The translations under genes were made by a program, and so were the position numbers. Of a DNA stretch of 64,000 nt, positions 1 to 8,705 are shown piece after piece; the first letter of the stretch is position 1; each line of letters starts with the position of its first letter. The stretch comes from Halosimplex aquaticum (GTDB taxonomy: Archaea > Halobacteriota > Halobacteria > Halobacteriales > Haloarculaceae), in contig NZ_CP118158.1 in assembly GCF_028747785.1 (NCBI RefSeq), forward strand, positions 3,968,001-4,032,000. Reading direction: 5' to 3'. The notes beneath the pieces were generated by a model, which searched no databases, was not told the origin of the DNA, and was given only the letters and a program-made list of their open reading frames with translations.

Positions 1-555
1 CCGCACGGCCGCTCGACGGCGGTCCGGCGCGACCCCGTCCCGCTGTAACTCCTCGCGTAGCTCGCCGGTCAACTCGGCCATCGCACCCGCGTCGGCGATC
101 TCCGTCTCGATCCGCTCGCGGAGGTGCCGACTCAGCGCCGGGCTCGCGCCGCCCGTCGCTACCGCGGCCACGACGGGGTCGTCACGCACTGTCGCTGGGA
201 CGACGACGCTGCCCGCCTCCCGCTCGCCGTGCTGGTCGGCCCGGTTGACGAGGACGCCTCGCTCGCGGGCCACCGCTTCGACCCGCTCGTTCAGTTCGGC
301 GTCGCTCGTCGCCGCGACCGCCAGCGCCGGGTCAGTCCGGTCGAACCACTCTGACACGTCGTCGGGGTCGGGCGCCTCGCGGACCAGCTCGGCGTCGCCG
401 AAGTCCACCCGTTCGCCGTCCGCCGTCGCGAACTCCGGGCTCACCACGACCACGCGGGCTTCCCGGGCGAACCGCCGGGCCTTCCTGGCGCCGACGCGTC
501 CGCCCCCGAAGACGAGGACGGTCTCGCCCCCGAAGTCGTGGAGCAGGGGAATCAT
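1..555 (-). CDS. Precorrin-2 dehydrogenase / sirohydrochlorin ferrochelatase-like protein (Met8/CysG N-terminal), 3' end outside window
   Basis: Partial: 185 codons are visible and the frame runs off the window's left edge. The protein begins MIPLLHDFGGETVLVFGGG, a Rossmann NAD-binding glycine motif (GGGRVGARKARR, residues 17-28) typical of the Met8/CysG N-terminal family. Further on, ATGGASPALSRHLRE matches the family's conserved 'NGxSPxLxxxLR' segment. Members oxidise precorrin-2 to sirohydrochlorin and may insert iron, giving siroheme. The downstream neighbour upstream of it on the same strand is a siroheme decarboxylase, which supports a role in siroheme or heme synthesis. The ATG at 555 fixes the start. 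The ferrochelatase activity is inferred from family knowledge, not visible in the sequence. Confidence 0.88.
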   Translation of the reverse strand, partial: MIPLLHDFGGETVLVFGGGRVGARKARRFAREARVVVVSPEFATADGERVDFGDAELVREAPDPDDVSEWFDRTDPALAVAATSDAELNERVEAVARERGVLVNRADQHGEREAGSVVVPATVRDDPVVAAVATGGASPALSRHLRERIETEIADAGAMAELTGELREELQRDGVAPDRRRAAVR

Positions 556-681
556 GTTGGAGTCCTTGCCACTGCCGGTAAGTAAGCGTTCTTCTGGCGA
601 TGGCCCCGCTGAGGCCGGACGTGCCACCGTTTCGCAGGCGCTCTTTGGCACGTGTTCGGACGGCAGACGCCCCAGAGCGGG

Positions 682-1740
682 TCAGGAGTCGACGTTCGCG
701 TCGGCGCGCTCCTCGATGCGGATGCCCGTCTTCTTGAGGATGCCCGTCGAGAACAGCGTGTCCCAGTCGTCGTCGGTCACGTCCCAGTGCTCGGCCATCT
801 TCTCGCGGACCTGCTCGACGCGGGCCTCGCTCTCGTCCTCGCTGCGGCCGTGGGTCATCGCGAAGAAGTTGTACGGCCAGACGCCCTCGTGGCGGGGCCG
901 CCGGTAGCAGTGGGTGACGAAGTCGAACGCGGAGATCTCCGGACCGACCTCGTCGACCACGTCGTCGGGGACGTTCCAGACGGTCATCCCGTTCTCCGAG
1001 TAGCCCAGCGAGTAGTGGTTCGGGATGACGCCGACGCGCCGGACCTTCCCCTCCGCGTCGAAGCGTTTGATCGTCGAGAGCACCCACTCCACGTCCTCGC
1101 CGAGCGCCTCGGCCACGTCGCGGTAGGGCGTCCGCGTCGTCGGAAGCCCACCCTGGATCTCGACCACCAGATCGCGCTCGCGCGGCGTCAGGCCGTCGCG
1201 GTCGACGAGCTCCACGTCGGGGCCCAAGTCCGAGAGGTCGATCCCGCCGTCCACGTCTTCCAGCGTCCCCTCGACGGGGAACTTCGCGCCGACGTGGAAC
1301 TCCCGCTGTTTCGGGAGGTTGTACGTCTCCTGGCCGGTCTCCTCCTCGATCTCGGCGAGGACCTCGTCGACGCGGTCCTCCTCGGCGACGCTCACGACGA
1401 ACCACATGTTGAGGTGAGGGTGTTCGCGCTCGTAGTTGTGCGCGACTTCGGCGTGCGCGTTGACTCGCTCTGCCACCTCGTCGAACCGGTCTTCGGGCGC
1501 GTGCATCGCGACGAGCGTCGCCGTCCCGCCGATCGCCTCGGCGTTTATCAGCGCGCCGAACCGGGTGAGCACGCCCTCCTCGTCCAGCGCGGCGAGGCGC
1601 TCGTGGAGTTCCGCGGCGGTCACGTCGACGCCGTGGTCGCGCAGCGCAGCGGCCGCCGGCCCGTAGGGGTCCGCGACGACCGGGAACCCGCCCTGGTAGG
1701 CGTTCAGGATCGCCCGGTCGACGGAATCGAGGTCGGTCAT
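682..1740 (-). CDS. ahbAB: Siroheme decarboxylase, AhbA-AhbB fused in one chain
   Basis: 352 aa made of two Lrp/AsnC-like halves joined in tandem. Each half has an N-terminal helix-turn-helix-like segment (SVDRAILNAYQGGFP, residues 6-20; TPRERDLVVEIQGGLP, residues 185-200) followed by a ferredoxin-like domain. The active-site-type motifs are HNYER (101-105) with NMWF (111-114) in half one, and THCYRRP (276-282) with YNFF and MTHG (290-298) in half two. AhbA and AhbB together remove two carboxylates from siroheme to give didecarboxysiroheme in the alternative heme pathway of archaea and sulfate reducers. In many organisms they are separate genes; here both lie in one frame. The ATG at 1740 was chosen over longer options because the helix-turn-helix begins directly after it. 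Confidence 0.9.
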   Translation of the reverse strand: MTDLDSVDRAILNAYQGGFPVVADPYGPAAAALRDHGVDVTAAELHERLAALDEEGVLTRFGALINAEAIGGTATLVAMHAPEDRFDEVAERVNAHAEVAHNYEREHPHLNMWFVVSVAEEDRVDEVLAEIEEETGQETYNLPKQREFHVGAKFPVEGTLEDVDGGIDLSDLGPDVELVDRDGLTPRERDLVVEIQGGLPTTRTPYRDVAEALGEDVEWVLSTIKRFDAEGKVRRVGVIPNHYSLGYSENGMTVWNVPDDVVDEVGPEISAFDFVTHCYRRPRHEGVWPYNFFAMTHGRSEDESEARVEQVREKMAEHWDVTDDDWDTLFSTGILKKTGIRIEERADANVDS

Positions 1741-1807
1741 ACCCGCTTCTCGGGAGCCAGCGCTCATAAGCGGCGTGGCTGTCGGACGGCCGCTGCGGAG
1801 CACCGAG

Positions 1808-3157
1808 TCAGGGGCCCTCTGCGCCCCGACGCCGGCGACGATACCGAAAGGCGAGTTCGCCCGCGGCCCAGGTGAGGGCCACCACTCCGGCGAGGACCGC
1901 GGCCGCGAACGCCCAGCTGGACAGCCACGGGGGCGCGAACCGCTCCTCGAATCGCCGGAACGCGACGCCGAGGTCGCGGGCCTGCGCTGCGGCGGGGGTC
2001 CCCTCGCCGGCGGTCGCGATCCACGTCCCGACCGAGTCGCCGGCTTCGACTCGGCCGAGTTCCCCGCCGTGGACGCGGTACCGGCCGGTCGCGTTCTGCT
2101 GGCGGACCGTCGGCCCGTGCGAGCCGTCGCGACCGCGCTCGGCCTCGTACGTTCCCCACGGCGCGGCGACCGCCCAGACGACCTCACCGGTCGGCGTGAT
2201 TTCGACGACCCGGTTGTTCTTCGTGTCCGTGACGAGCGTGTTCCCGTTCGGCAACCGGTCGGCGTCGCGCGGCCAGTGGAACCCGCGGACGGCCCAGGTC
2301 CGCTCCCACTCGCCGTCGACGCGCGCGTACTCGACGACGCGGTCGTTCTCGCTGTCGGCCACAAGCATCGTCGGCGTCCCGTTCTCCCCGACGAGGTAGT
2401 CGGGGTTGTGCTGCTTGAACAGTTTCGTCCGGTTGTCGTCTCGGCCGAGCCGCATCTCGATCTCCCTCGTGGACCGATTGATCACGATGGCCTGGTCGAA
2501 GTTCCGCGGCGAGGCGAGGAAGCGCCCGTCGTCGATCTCGTCGACGTCGTTGAGGTGCGTCCAGCCGACTCGGAACCCGTTATCCGTGGACTCGGGGTAG
2601 TGGTCCCGGAACTGCCACTCCCAGACGATCTCGTCGCGGGTGCGGTTGTAGACGAACACGCGGTCGCGGCTCACGTTCGCCTCGACGTCGTAGTTGCGGA
2701 GGTTGGCGACCAGTAACTCGTCGCCGTTGATGAGGTCCACGTCGTGCGTGTCGCGGGCGTCGAACCGCTCGGTCCAGGCACGGGTGCGCGTCTCCGGGTC
2801 GAACTCGAACACCACCGTGTCGCCGGGGACCGTCGCCGTCACGAGCAGGTTCCCGTTCGACAGCGGGTCCACGTCGTAGAGCCACCGGAAGCCGTGTCTC
2901 GTCCCGCTGTAGCTCCACTGGACGTCCCCGTCGCCGTCGACGGCGAACAGTCGCGACGGGGACGGGCCGCGCACGTCGTCCCGGAAGCGGACGCCCTGAA
3001 CGCTGATAATCGTCTCCGCCGCCGCCCGGGAATCGATAGCCGTGGCCGCGGCGGTCGACTCCTCCGACGCGACGGCCGCGGCTGTCAGTGCGAGCAGCGC
3101 TACGAGGACGACACCGAGGGCCCCGCGGATCCGCCACCGGCGAGGGAGCGAACGCAT
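1808..3157 (-). CDS. Membrane-anchored arylsulfotransferase-like beta-propeller protein
   Basis: 449 aa. An N-terminal membrane helix follows a basic stretch (RSLPRRWRIR, then GALGVVLVALLALTAAAV), and a second helix near the C-terminus (WAFAAAVLAGVVALTWAAG) ends in an Arg-rich tail, so the body faces outside. The body has propeller-blade repeats such as RDTHDVDLINGDELLV, DRVFVYNRTRDEIVWEW and PRDADRLPNGNTLVTD, the pattern of arylsulfotransferase (ASST)-like proteins. Several N-x-S/T sites fit a glycosylated exported domain. The upstream extension to 3358 was rejected because it is Arg-rich and precedes the signal helix. It is paralogous to the protein at 28064-29521. No sulfotransferase activity can be shown from the sequence. 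Confidence 0.8.
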   Translation of the reverse strand: MRSLPRRWRIRGALGVVLVALLALTAAAVASEESTAAATAIDSRAAAETIISVQGVRFRDDVRGPSPSRLFAVDGDGDVQWSYSGTRHGFRWLYDVDPLSNGNLLVTATVPGDTVVFEFDPETRTRAWTERFDARDTHDVDLINGDELLVANLRNYDVEANVSRDRVFVYNRTRDEIVWEWQFRDHYPESTDNGFRVGWTHLNDVDEIDDGRFLASPRNFDQAIVINRSTREIEMRLGRDDNRTKLFKQHNPDYLVGENGTPTMLVADSENDRVVEYARVDGEWERTWAVRGFHWPRDADRLPNGNTLVTDTKNNRVVEITPTGEVVWAVAAPWGTYEAERGRDGSHGPTVRQQNATGRYRVHGGELGRVEAGDSVGTWIATAGEGTPAAAQARDLGVAFRRFEERFAPPWLSSWAFAAAVLAGVVALTWAAGELAFRYRRRRRGAEGP

Positions 3158-3377
3158 TCGATCCGCGTCTGGGACTCGCCGGTCGAAGGTGTTCCCGCGG
3201 CATTCGCAGGGCCGGCGGTGGAGAGCGGCGTTCGTCGCCCGACCGCCCGCTCTCGGGCGCCGTTCGCGTCCGACGACTCCGTCGGCTGCTGAAGCGATCT
3301 CGGACCGACGAGGCGACGTCGCGATCCACAGGTCCGACCACGGAACGGCTTTGGTCATTGAGACCGTGCATCACACC

Positions 3378-3773
3378 ATGCCGACTGACAGAGATCGGCG
3401 CGCGTCGGCGATGATCGAGCGATGGGACCGCGTGTTCCGCGCACTCACCGCGGAACCGCGCAGACAGATCGTAGTTGCGCTCATGGAGGCGCCGCCGGAG
3501 CGACAGTTGTCCCTTCCCGAGGCGGCGAACCCGCCGTATCAACTCCGCGACCCCGAGACGCTGTACGTCGACCTGGTACACACGCACCTCCCGGTGCTCG
3601 CCGAGCACGACTTCGTCGAGTGGGAGCGAGAACCGCTCTCGGTCGAACGCGGACCCGCCTTCGAAGAGGTCGCGGTGGTCTTCGACGCGCTCCAGGCGTA
3701 CGCGGGCGCGATCCCGCCGCAACTGACCCAGGAGTGCCAGCGGCTCGAAGAGCACGCGGGGGGGCAGTCGTGA
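3378..3773 (+). CDS. Winged-helix (ArsR-like) regulator, haloarchaeal
   Basis: 131 aa. The segment WDRVFRALTAEPRRQIVVALMEAP resembles helix 1-2 of ArsR-type winged helices. An acidic middle carrying VDLVHTHLPVLAEHDFVEWE resembles the recognition helix and wing of the haloarchaeal DUF7344-like regulators. No Cys or metal-binding ligands are visible, so metal sensing is unlikely. The stop codon overlaps the GTG of the HalOD1 protein that follows, so the two are probably co-translated. The ATG at 3378 was preferred because upstream codons belong to an Arg/Ser-rich shadow frame. Target genes are unknown. Confidence 0.75.
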   Translation: MPTDRDRRASAMIERWDRVFRALTAEPRRQIVVALMEAPPERQLSLPEAANPPYQLRDPETLYVDLVHTHLPVLAEHDFVEWEREPLSVERGPAFEEVAVVFDALQAYAGAIPPQLTQECQRLEEHAGGQS

Positions 3774-4036
3774 CCCGGCCCGACGATGTCACCATGGAAC
3801 TCGTGGGCGCTATCGCCGCGGTAGAAGGCGTCGAAGCGCACGAACTCGACTACTCGCTGCACGATTACGTGGCGACCGACGCGGTCCGGGCGATGGCCGA
3901 GGCGGACACGGACGACTGGGAACTCACGTTCGAGGTCCCGGACCACACGGTGACCGTCGACGGCGCCGGCGAGATACGTATCGACGGCGTGACGGTCCGC
4001 GAGAGCGACGTCGTCCAGTCTGACGAGATCAGATAG
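3770..4036 (+). CDS. HalOD1 output domain protein
   Basis: 88 aa with the GTG start at 3770 overlapping the previous stop (GTGA); an ATG at 3794 is the alternative. The whole protein fits the HalOD1 domain: an N-terminal helix (ELVGAIAAVEGVEAHELDYSLHDYV), a short helix, then beta strands ending in HTVTVDGAGEIRIDGV. HalOD1 is a haloarchaea-specific output domain often linked to response regulators. Here it stands alone and is translationally coupled to a winged-helix regulator, suggesting a two-protein regulatory unit. Its ligand and targets are unknown. Confidence 0.75.
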   Translation: MTRPDDVTMELVGAIAAVEGVEAHELDYSLHDYVATDAVRAMAEADTDDWELTFEVPDHTVTVDGAGEIRIDGVTVRESDVVQSDEIR

Positions 4037-4119
4037 CGGCCGCGACGAACGTGGAGTCAGTGCGGACCGCTGAGTCGGCGCGAAAAGCGAGACCGGCCCG
4101 AAAATGGGAGTCCCGGCGC

Positions 4120-5394
4120 TTATTCGAAGACGAGGCCTTCGCTGTCGTCGCCGTAGAGCGGGTACTCCTCGGTGAGTCCCTGGACGATCTCGGCGACCTC
4201 GGCCTTGACGTCCTCGTCGTCGGGGTTGTCGATGACCTCGGCGATGCAGTGGCCGACCGTCTCGGTGGCGTCCTCGTCGAAGCCGCGGGTCGTCAGCGCG
4301 GGCGTGCCGGCGCGGATGCCCGAGGCGACGAACGGCGAGCGGGTCTCGCCCGGAACCGTGTTGGCGTTGAGGACGATCCCCACGTCTTCGAGCGCTTCCT
4401 CGGCCTGCTTGCCCGTCACGTCGGGATGGGAGTCGCGCAGGTCGACGAGCACGAGGTGGTTGTCGGTGCCGCCCGAGACCAGCGAGAAACCGTGGTCCTG
4501 CAGGTGGTCGGCGAGCGCCTTCGCGTTCTTCACGGTCTGCTCGGCGTACTCCTCGAAGTGCGGCTGCAGTGCTTCCTGGAACCCGACGGCCTTGCCTGCG
4601 ATGTTGTGCATCAGGGGACCGCCCTGGGTCCCGGGGATGATCGCCGAGTCGACCGCGTCGGCGTACTCCTCGTCGGCCATGATAATGCCGCCGCGACCGG
4701 CGCGGATGGTCTTGTGCGTCGAGCCCGTCACGAAGTCGGCGACGCCGACCGGCGAGTCGTGGACGCCCGCGGCGACGAGGCCGGTGATGTGGGCGATGTC
4801 CGCCATGTGGTAGGCGTCGACGTCGTCGGCGATGGCCTGGAACTCGTCCCACTGGACCTCGCGCGGGTACGCGGAGAAGCCCGAGACGATCATGTCCGGG
4901 TCGAAGTCCTCGGCCTGCGTGCGGATCTCGTCGAAGTCCAGCCGGCCCGTCTCGGGGTCGACCTCGTACTGCTCGACCTCGTAGACCTGGCCGGCGAAGT
5001 TCTTCGGGTGGCCGTGGCTGAGGTGACCGCCGTGGGTCAGGTCGAGCGAGAGGATCTTGTCGCCCGGTTCGAGGACGGCCGTGTAGACGGCCATGTTGGC
5101 CTGCGACCCCGAGTGGGGCTGGACGTTGACGTACTCGGCGCCCCACAGCTCCTTCGCGCGGTCGATGGCGAGCTGTTCGACGACGTCGGCGTACTCGCAC
5201 CCGCCGTAGTAGCGCGAACCGGGGTAGCCCTCGGCGTACTTGTTCGTGAGGACGGAGCTCTGCGCTTCGAGGACGGCCTCGCTGACGTGGTTCTCGCTGG
5301 CGATCATCGCCAGGGTGTCGCCCTGGCGCTCGACTTCCGCTTCGAGCGCGTCGGCGACCTCCGGGTCTACTTCCCGGACCGTGTCGTAGTTCAT
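4120..5394 (-). CDS. glyA: Serine hydroxymethyltransferase
   Basis: 424 aa, full family length. It interconverts serine and glycine with tetrahydrofolate or a pterin analogue, in the cytoplasm. Visible motifs include IASENHVSEAVLEAQ (31-45), NKYAEGYPGSRYYGG, and the PLP-lysine segment GSTHKTIRAGRGG with K228. Glycine-cleavage genes gcvT and gcvH lie at 20.5-22.0 kb, so glycine and one-carbon metabolism is well represented, though not in one operon. The start ATG at 5394 gives the usual short N-terminus. Confidence 0.97.
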   Translation of the reverse strand: MNYDTVREVDPEVADALEAEVERQGDTLAMIASENHVSEAVLEAQSSVLTNKYAEGYPGSRYYGGCEYADVVEQLAIDRAKELWGAEYVNVQPHSGSQANMAVYTAVLEPGDKILSLDLTHGGHLSHGHPKNFAGQVYEVEQYEVDPETGRLDFDEIRTQAEDFDPDMIVSGFSAYPREVQWDEFQAIADDVDAYHMADIAHITGLVAAGVHDSPVGVADFVTGSTHKTIRAGRGGIIMADEEYADAVDSAIIPGTQGGPLMHNIAGKAVGFQEALQPHFEEYAEQTVKNAKALADHLQDHGFSLVSGGTDNHLVLVDLRDSHPDVTGKQAEEALEDVGIVLNANTVPGETRSPFVASGIRAGTPALTTRGFDEDATETVGHCIAEVIDNPDDEDVKAEVAEIVQGLTEEYPLYGDDSEGLVFE

Positions 5395-5673
5395 CTGTAC
5401 TGGTTTCTCGGCGACGGTCCGTCAATAATCTACCTTTTCGGCGAGCGGCGACGACCCGCGGGCGACCGCGAGACAGTGGCACGGGACCGACGAAACGCGA
5501 CCGAGACGGGACGACACCCGCAGGACGCCGCTCCGTGGACGCGCGACGGCCCTGCCAATCGCGAGACGGCGACGGGTCGGCCGAAACGCGCCCGAACGGG
5601 AGCGATACGGGTCGATTCATCGGCCATCGGCGGTAAAATTAAGTGTGATAATCCGAAATACCGCAGCTATCAG

Positions 5674-6492
5674 ATGAGTTCGAACTTTCTCGAGGAGGAC
5701 GTCGGTGACGTTCTCGCGGGCGTCTTTCGGGACAGTAGCGGCCTCGTATACGCCGTCAACCCCACGCGGGAGACTCTCACCGAGCTGATATTCCGGCTCC
5801 ACGACGTGGCGGACCCGCCGACGGTCAGGCTGCTCGCGCCGGGCGATCCGATCAAGGACGTGATGGCCGACTTCATCGTCGCCGGGCACGCCGCCGACCT
5901 CGTGGCGGCGGACACGCTCGGGCTGCGCGTCCTCGACGACGCGCCGGAGGCGTCGCTGCTCGTGACCGAATCCAGCGTCGTCTCGCTGGTCTCGGCGGGC
6001 GACCGGGTCGGCGGACTCACCACGAGGGACGAGGAGTTCGTGACGGCGATGCGCGACCGCTACGCCGACGAGTGGGAGGGCGCCGAGGCGTTCTCGCTCC
6101 GGACCCCGCCGCTGTCGCGGGTCCGCGAGACGCTCGCGGCGGACATCGGGACCGACACCGCCGATGACTTCGACGGCCTGCTCGACTCGCTGTCCGTCGC
6201 GAAGGGCGACGGCGAGGGGCTCGACGAGGTCGCCATCGCCCTGCTCGTCGCCGCGCGCAACGGCCAGTTGCTCTACGACATGAGCAAGTGGGGCGAGGAC
6301 GTCGGTCTCGCGAGCAAGGCGACCTTCTCGCGGATGAAGACGCGGCTGGAGGACAGCGGCCTCGTCCAGACCGAGAAGGTGCCCATCGACGTCGGCCGGC
6401 CGCGCCTGCGCCTCCGACCCGGCGACGACGAGATCGCGGAGGCCGACCTCCCCGAGCTGGCCGCGATAGCACAGGAGCGCCTCGAGGAGTGA
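5674..6492 (+). CDS. tbsP: TbsP-like transcriptional regulator (DUF5821 family)
   Basis: 272 aa. The N-terminal half (DVLAGVFRDSSGLVYAVNP, then VRLLAPGDPIKDVMADFIVA and AADTLGLR) and the C-terminal winged helix (KATFSRMKTRLEDSGLVQTEKV) match the haloarchaeal DUF5821 proteins as I remember them. One of these, TbsP of Haloferax, works with TrmB in controlling gapII and gluconeogenesis. An AT-rich stretch around 5634-5645 (TAAAATTAAG) lies about 30-40 nt upstream of the ATG and fits a TATA element with little or no leader. The assignment rests on remembered family sequences; direct target genes here are unknown. Confidence 0.72.
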   Translation: MSSNFLEEDVGDVLAGVFRDSSGLVYAVNPTRETLTELIFRLHDVADPPTVRLLAPGDPIKDVMADFIVAGHAADLVAADTLGLRVLDDAPEASLLVTESSVVSLVSAGDRVGGLTTRDEEFVTAMRDRYADEWEGAEAFSLRTPPLSRVRETLAADIGTDTADDFDGLLDSLSVAKGDGEGLDEVAIALLVAARNGQLLYDMSKWGEDVGLASKATFSRMKTRLEDSGLVQTEKVPIDVGRPRLRLRPGDDEIAEADLPELAAIAQERLEE

Positions 6493-6532
6493 GTCCCCGG
6501 GCTTTTCTACCCGCCGCCGCCTCCGGGCAGGC

Positions 6533-8272
6533 ATGACAGTCGGACTCGTCGGATCGGGCCCGGCCGCCGCGGCCGTCGAGGCGGCCCTGGGCGACGTGAA
6601 CGAGCCCATCGAACGCGTCGGCGTCGACGACTTCGAGCCGGGCATGCGACTCGCCGTCGTCGTCGACCAGGCGGGCGCGGCGACCTTCGAGCGGGCGAAC
6701 GAGCGGGCGCGCGAAGCCGGCCTCCCCTGGTTCGCGGTCGAACTCGGCGGCGTCGGGAGCGTCCCCGTCGTCGACGCGTCGGTCGCGGGATTCGACCCCG
6801 AGGGCGCCTGTTACCGGTGTCTCTCCGCTCGGGTGGAATCGAACGTCGAGGCCGACGCCGACCCGACGGCCGCGCCGTCGGACGCGACCGCCCGGTTCGC
6901 CGGCGCCGTCGCCGGCCGCCGCGCCGCGCAGTTCCTCGACCCCGCCGAACCGGACCCCCTCGGCACCGTCGTCGAACTCCCCCACGCCGAACGGGAGTTC
7001 CTGCCCGTCCCGGGCTGTGACTGCGGCGAGGGCCGCGACCGCGTCCTCGACAGGGGGTACCTCGACCGCGACGTCGAGCGGGCGCTCACCCGCGCCGAGG
7101 CGGGACTCGACGACCGCGTGGGCATCGTCCAGCAGGTCGGCGAGGCCGAGTCCTACCCCGCGCCGTACTACCTCGCGCAGATCTGCGACACGAGCGCGTT
7201 CGCGGACGCGACGGCCTCGCGGCAGGCCGCCGGCGTCGACCCCGGCTGGGACGCCGCGTTCATGAAGGCGCTCGGCGAGGCATACGAGCGCTACTGCGCG
7301 GGCGTCTACCACGGAGAAGAGTTCAAACGCGCCGCCGCCACCGACCTGGCCGACGCCATCGAACCGTCGTCGTTCGTCCGCCCCGATAGCTGGGTCGGGA
7401 ACGACGAGGGGGGCGTCGACGCCGGCGGCGACCGAGCCGAGCGGCCGTGGGTCCGCGGGACCGACCTCGTGACCGAACAGCCGGTATCGCTCCCCGCGGA
7501 GACCGTCCACTACCCGCCGCCCGAGCGGACGATCCGCCCGGCGATCACCACCGGACTCGGCCTGGGCAACTCCTCGGTCGAGGCGCTGCTCTCGGGCCTC
7601 TACGAGGTGGTCGAGCGCGACGCGACGACCATCGCCTGGTACTCGACGTTCGACCCGCTGGGCCTCGACGTGGCCGACGAGGGCTACGAGCGCCTCGCCG
7701 CCCGCGCCGGCGCCGAGGGGCTGGACGCGACCGCGCTCCTCCTGACCCAGGACGTCGACGTGCCGGTCGTCGCCGTCGCGGTCACCCGAGACGAGTGGCC
7801 CGAACTCGCGCTCGGCACCGCCGCCCACCTCGACGCGGGCCGCGCGGCCAGGAACGCGCTCGCCGAGGCCGTCCAGAACTGGGTCGAACTCGACGGGATG
7901 GGCCGCGAGGACGCCGCCGCGACCGACGGCGCCATCGGCCACTACGCCGACCGGCCGGCCGTCGTCGACGAGTTCGTCAGCCCCGAGACGAGCGTGCCGG
8001 CCGACTCCGTGGGGCCGGAGACCGTCCCCGAGGGCGGCGACCACCTCGACGCCGTCCTCGACCGCGTCGTCACGGCCGGCATGTCGGTCTACGGCGCGCG
8101 GACGACGACGCGTGACGTCCAGCAGCTCGGTTTCGAGGCGGTCCGCGTGGTGGTCCCCGGCGCCCAGCCGCTCTTCTTCGGCGACCCGTACTTCGGCGAA
8201 CGCGCCCGGACCGTCCCGGCGGACATGGGGTTCGAGCCCGCACTCGACCGCGACCACCACCCCTATCCCTGA
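6533..8272 (+). CDS. YcaO-domain protein with E1-like/zinc N-terminus (TOMM cyclodehydratase-like)
   Basis: 579 aa. The C-terminal two-thirds is a YcaO ATP-dependent domain: GEAYERYCAGVY near residue 245, GLGNSSVEALLSGLYEVVERDA, and AARNALAEAVQNW. It ends in HPYP, reminiscent of the proline-rich tail of azoline-forming YcaO enzymes. The first ~170 residues begin with a glycine-rich nucleotide-binding-like strand (VGLVGSGPAAAAVE) and carry CYRC (93-96) and CDC (162-164), possible zinc ligands as in fused C-YcaO cyclodehydratases. YcaO enzymes activate backbone amides to form azolines or thioamides. No TfuA partner or obvious precursor peptide is adjacent, so the substrate is unknown. Confidence 0.85.
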   Translation: MTVGLVGSGPAAAAVEAALGDVNEPIERVGVDDFEPGMRLAVVVDQAGAATFERANERAREAGLPWFAVELGGVGSVPVVDASVAGFDPEGACYRCLSARVESNVEADADPTAAPSDATARFAGAVAGRRAAQFLDPAEPDPLGTVVELPHAEREFLPVPGCDCGEGRDRVLDRGYLDRDVERALTRAEAGLDDRVGIVQQVGEAESYPAPYYLAQICDTSAFADATASRQAAGVDPGWDAAFMKALGEAYERYCAGVYHGEEFKRAAATDLADAIEPSSFVRPDSWVGNDEGGVDAGGDRAERPWVRGTDLVTEQPVSLPAETVHYPPPERTIRPAITTGLGLGNSSVEALLSGLYEVVERDATTIAWYSTFDPLGLDVADEGYERLAARAGAEGLDATALLLTQDVDVPVVAVAVTRDEWPELALGTAAHLDAGRAARNALAEAVQNWVELDGMGREDAAATDGAIGHYADRPAVVDEFVSPETSVPADSVGPETVPEGGDHLDAVLDRVVTAGMSVYGARTTTRDVQQLGFEAVRVVVPGAQPLFFGDPYFGERARTVPADMGFEPALDRDHHPYP

Positions 8273-8474
8273 CAGGTAGCTGTCCACTCGGGGCGCGCAA
8301 CGACGGCCCGCTGTGGTCGGGCCCGATCGGAGCCGGTTTTCCCGATCGCCCGACAGCCCGTAATTTGCCAGGAAATAGACTAATACGAGGATTTATGCCA
8401 GAGGGTGCAGATAGTTCACACGGCACCTGGCGTCGCTTCTGCTCGCCCGAAGCGGTTCGTCAGAGGAGCGTATC

Positions 8475-8627
8475 ATGGTATCCGAGTTCGACCTCCCGTG
8501 TACAGACTGTGACCAGCAACTGGTGCGGACGGAAGTCGCGTCGTCGACGGGCGACGAGTTGACCGTGGCCGAGTGCCCGACCTGCGGGAGCCGGTACTAT
8601 CCCGAGTCGGCGCTCGAACAGGTCTGA
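8475..8627 (+). CDS. Small Cys4 zinc-ribbon protein
   Basis: 50 aa, MVSEFDLPCTDCDQQLVRTE to SALEQV, with two CxxC pairs (C9/C12 and C34/C37) spaced as in a zinc ribbon. It lies 202 nt after the YcaO gene, same strand, and ends just before the convergent DUF63 gene. Small zinc-ribbon proteins are frequent in haloarchaea and mostly of unknown role. It could be a nucleic-acid-binding or redox microprotein. A link with the YcaO enzyme is speculative. Confidence 0.72.
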   Translation: MVSEFDLPCTDCDQQLVRTEVASSTGDELTVAECPTCGSRYYPESALEQV

Positions 8628-8705
8628 TGGCCCGGATTTTCCGGCTTCGAGTGCTCCCAGTAGCGCCGCGGCCGCCGACGCGGTTCGGGCGGTTCACTCG
8701 CAGAC

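Noticed and set aside
4051..6492. 813-codon plus-strand open frame across glyA and the TbsP-like gene
   Set aside because: Its first two-thirds is the antisense of glyA with shadow composition; only the part from the ATG at 5674 is a real gene.
6017..8287. 756-codon minus-strand frame opposite the YcaO gene
   Set aside because: Antisense of YcaO in a high-GC genome, repeating Gly/Arg/Val-rich text with no domain.
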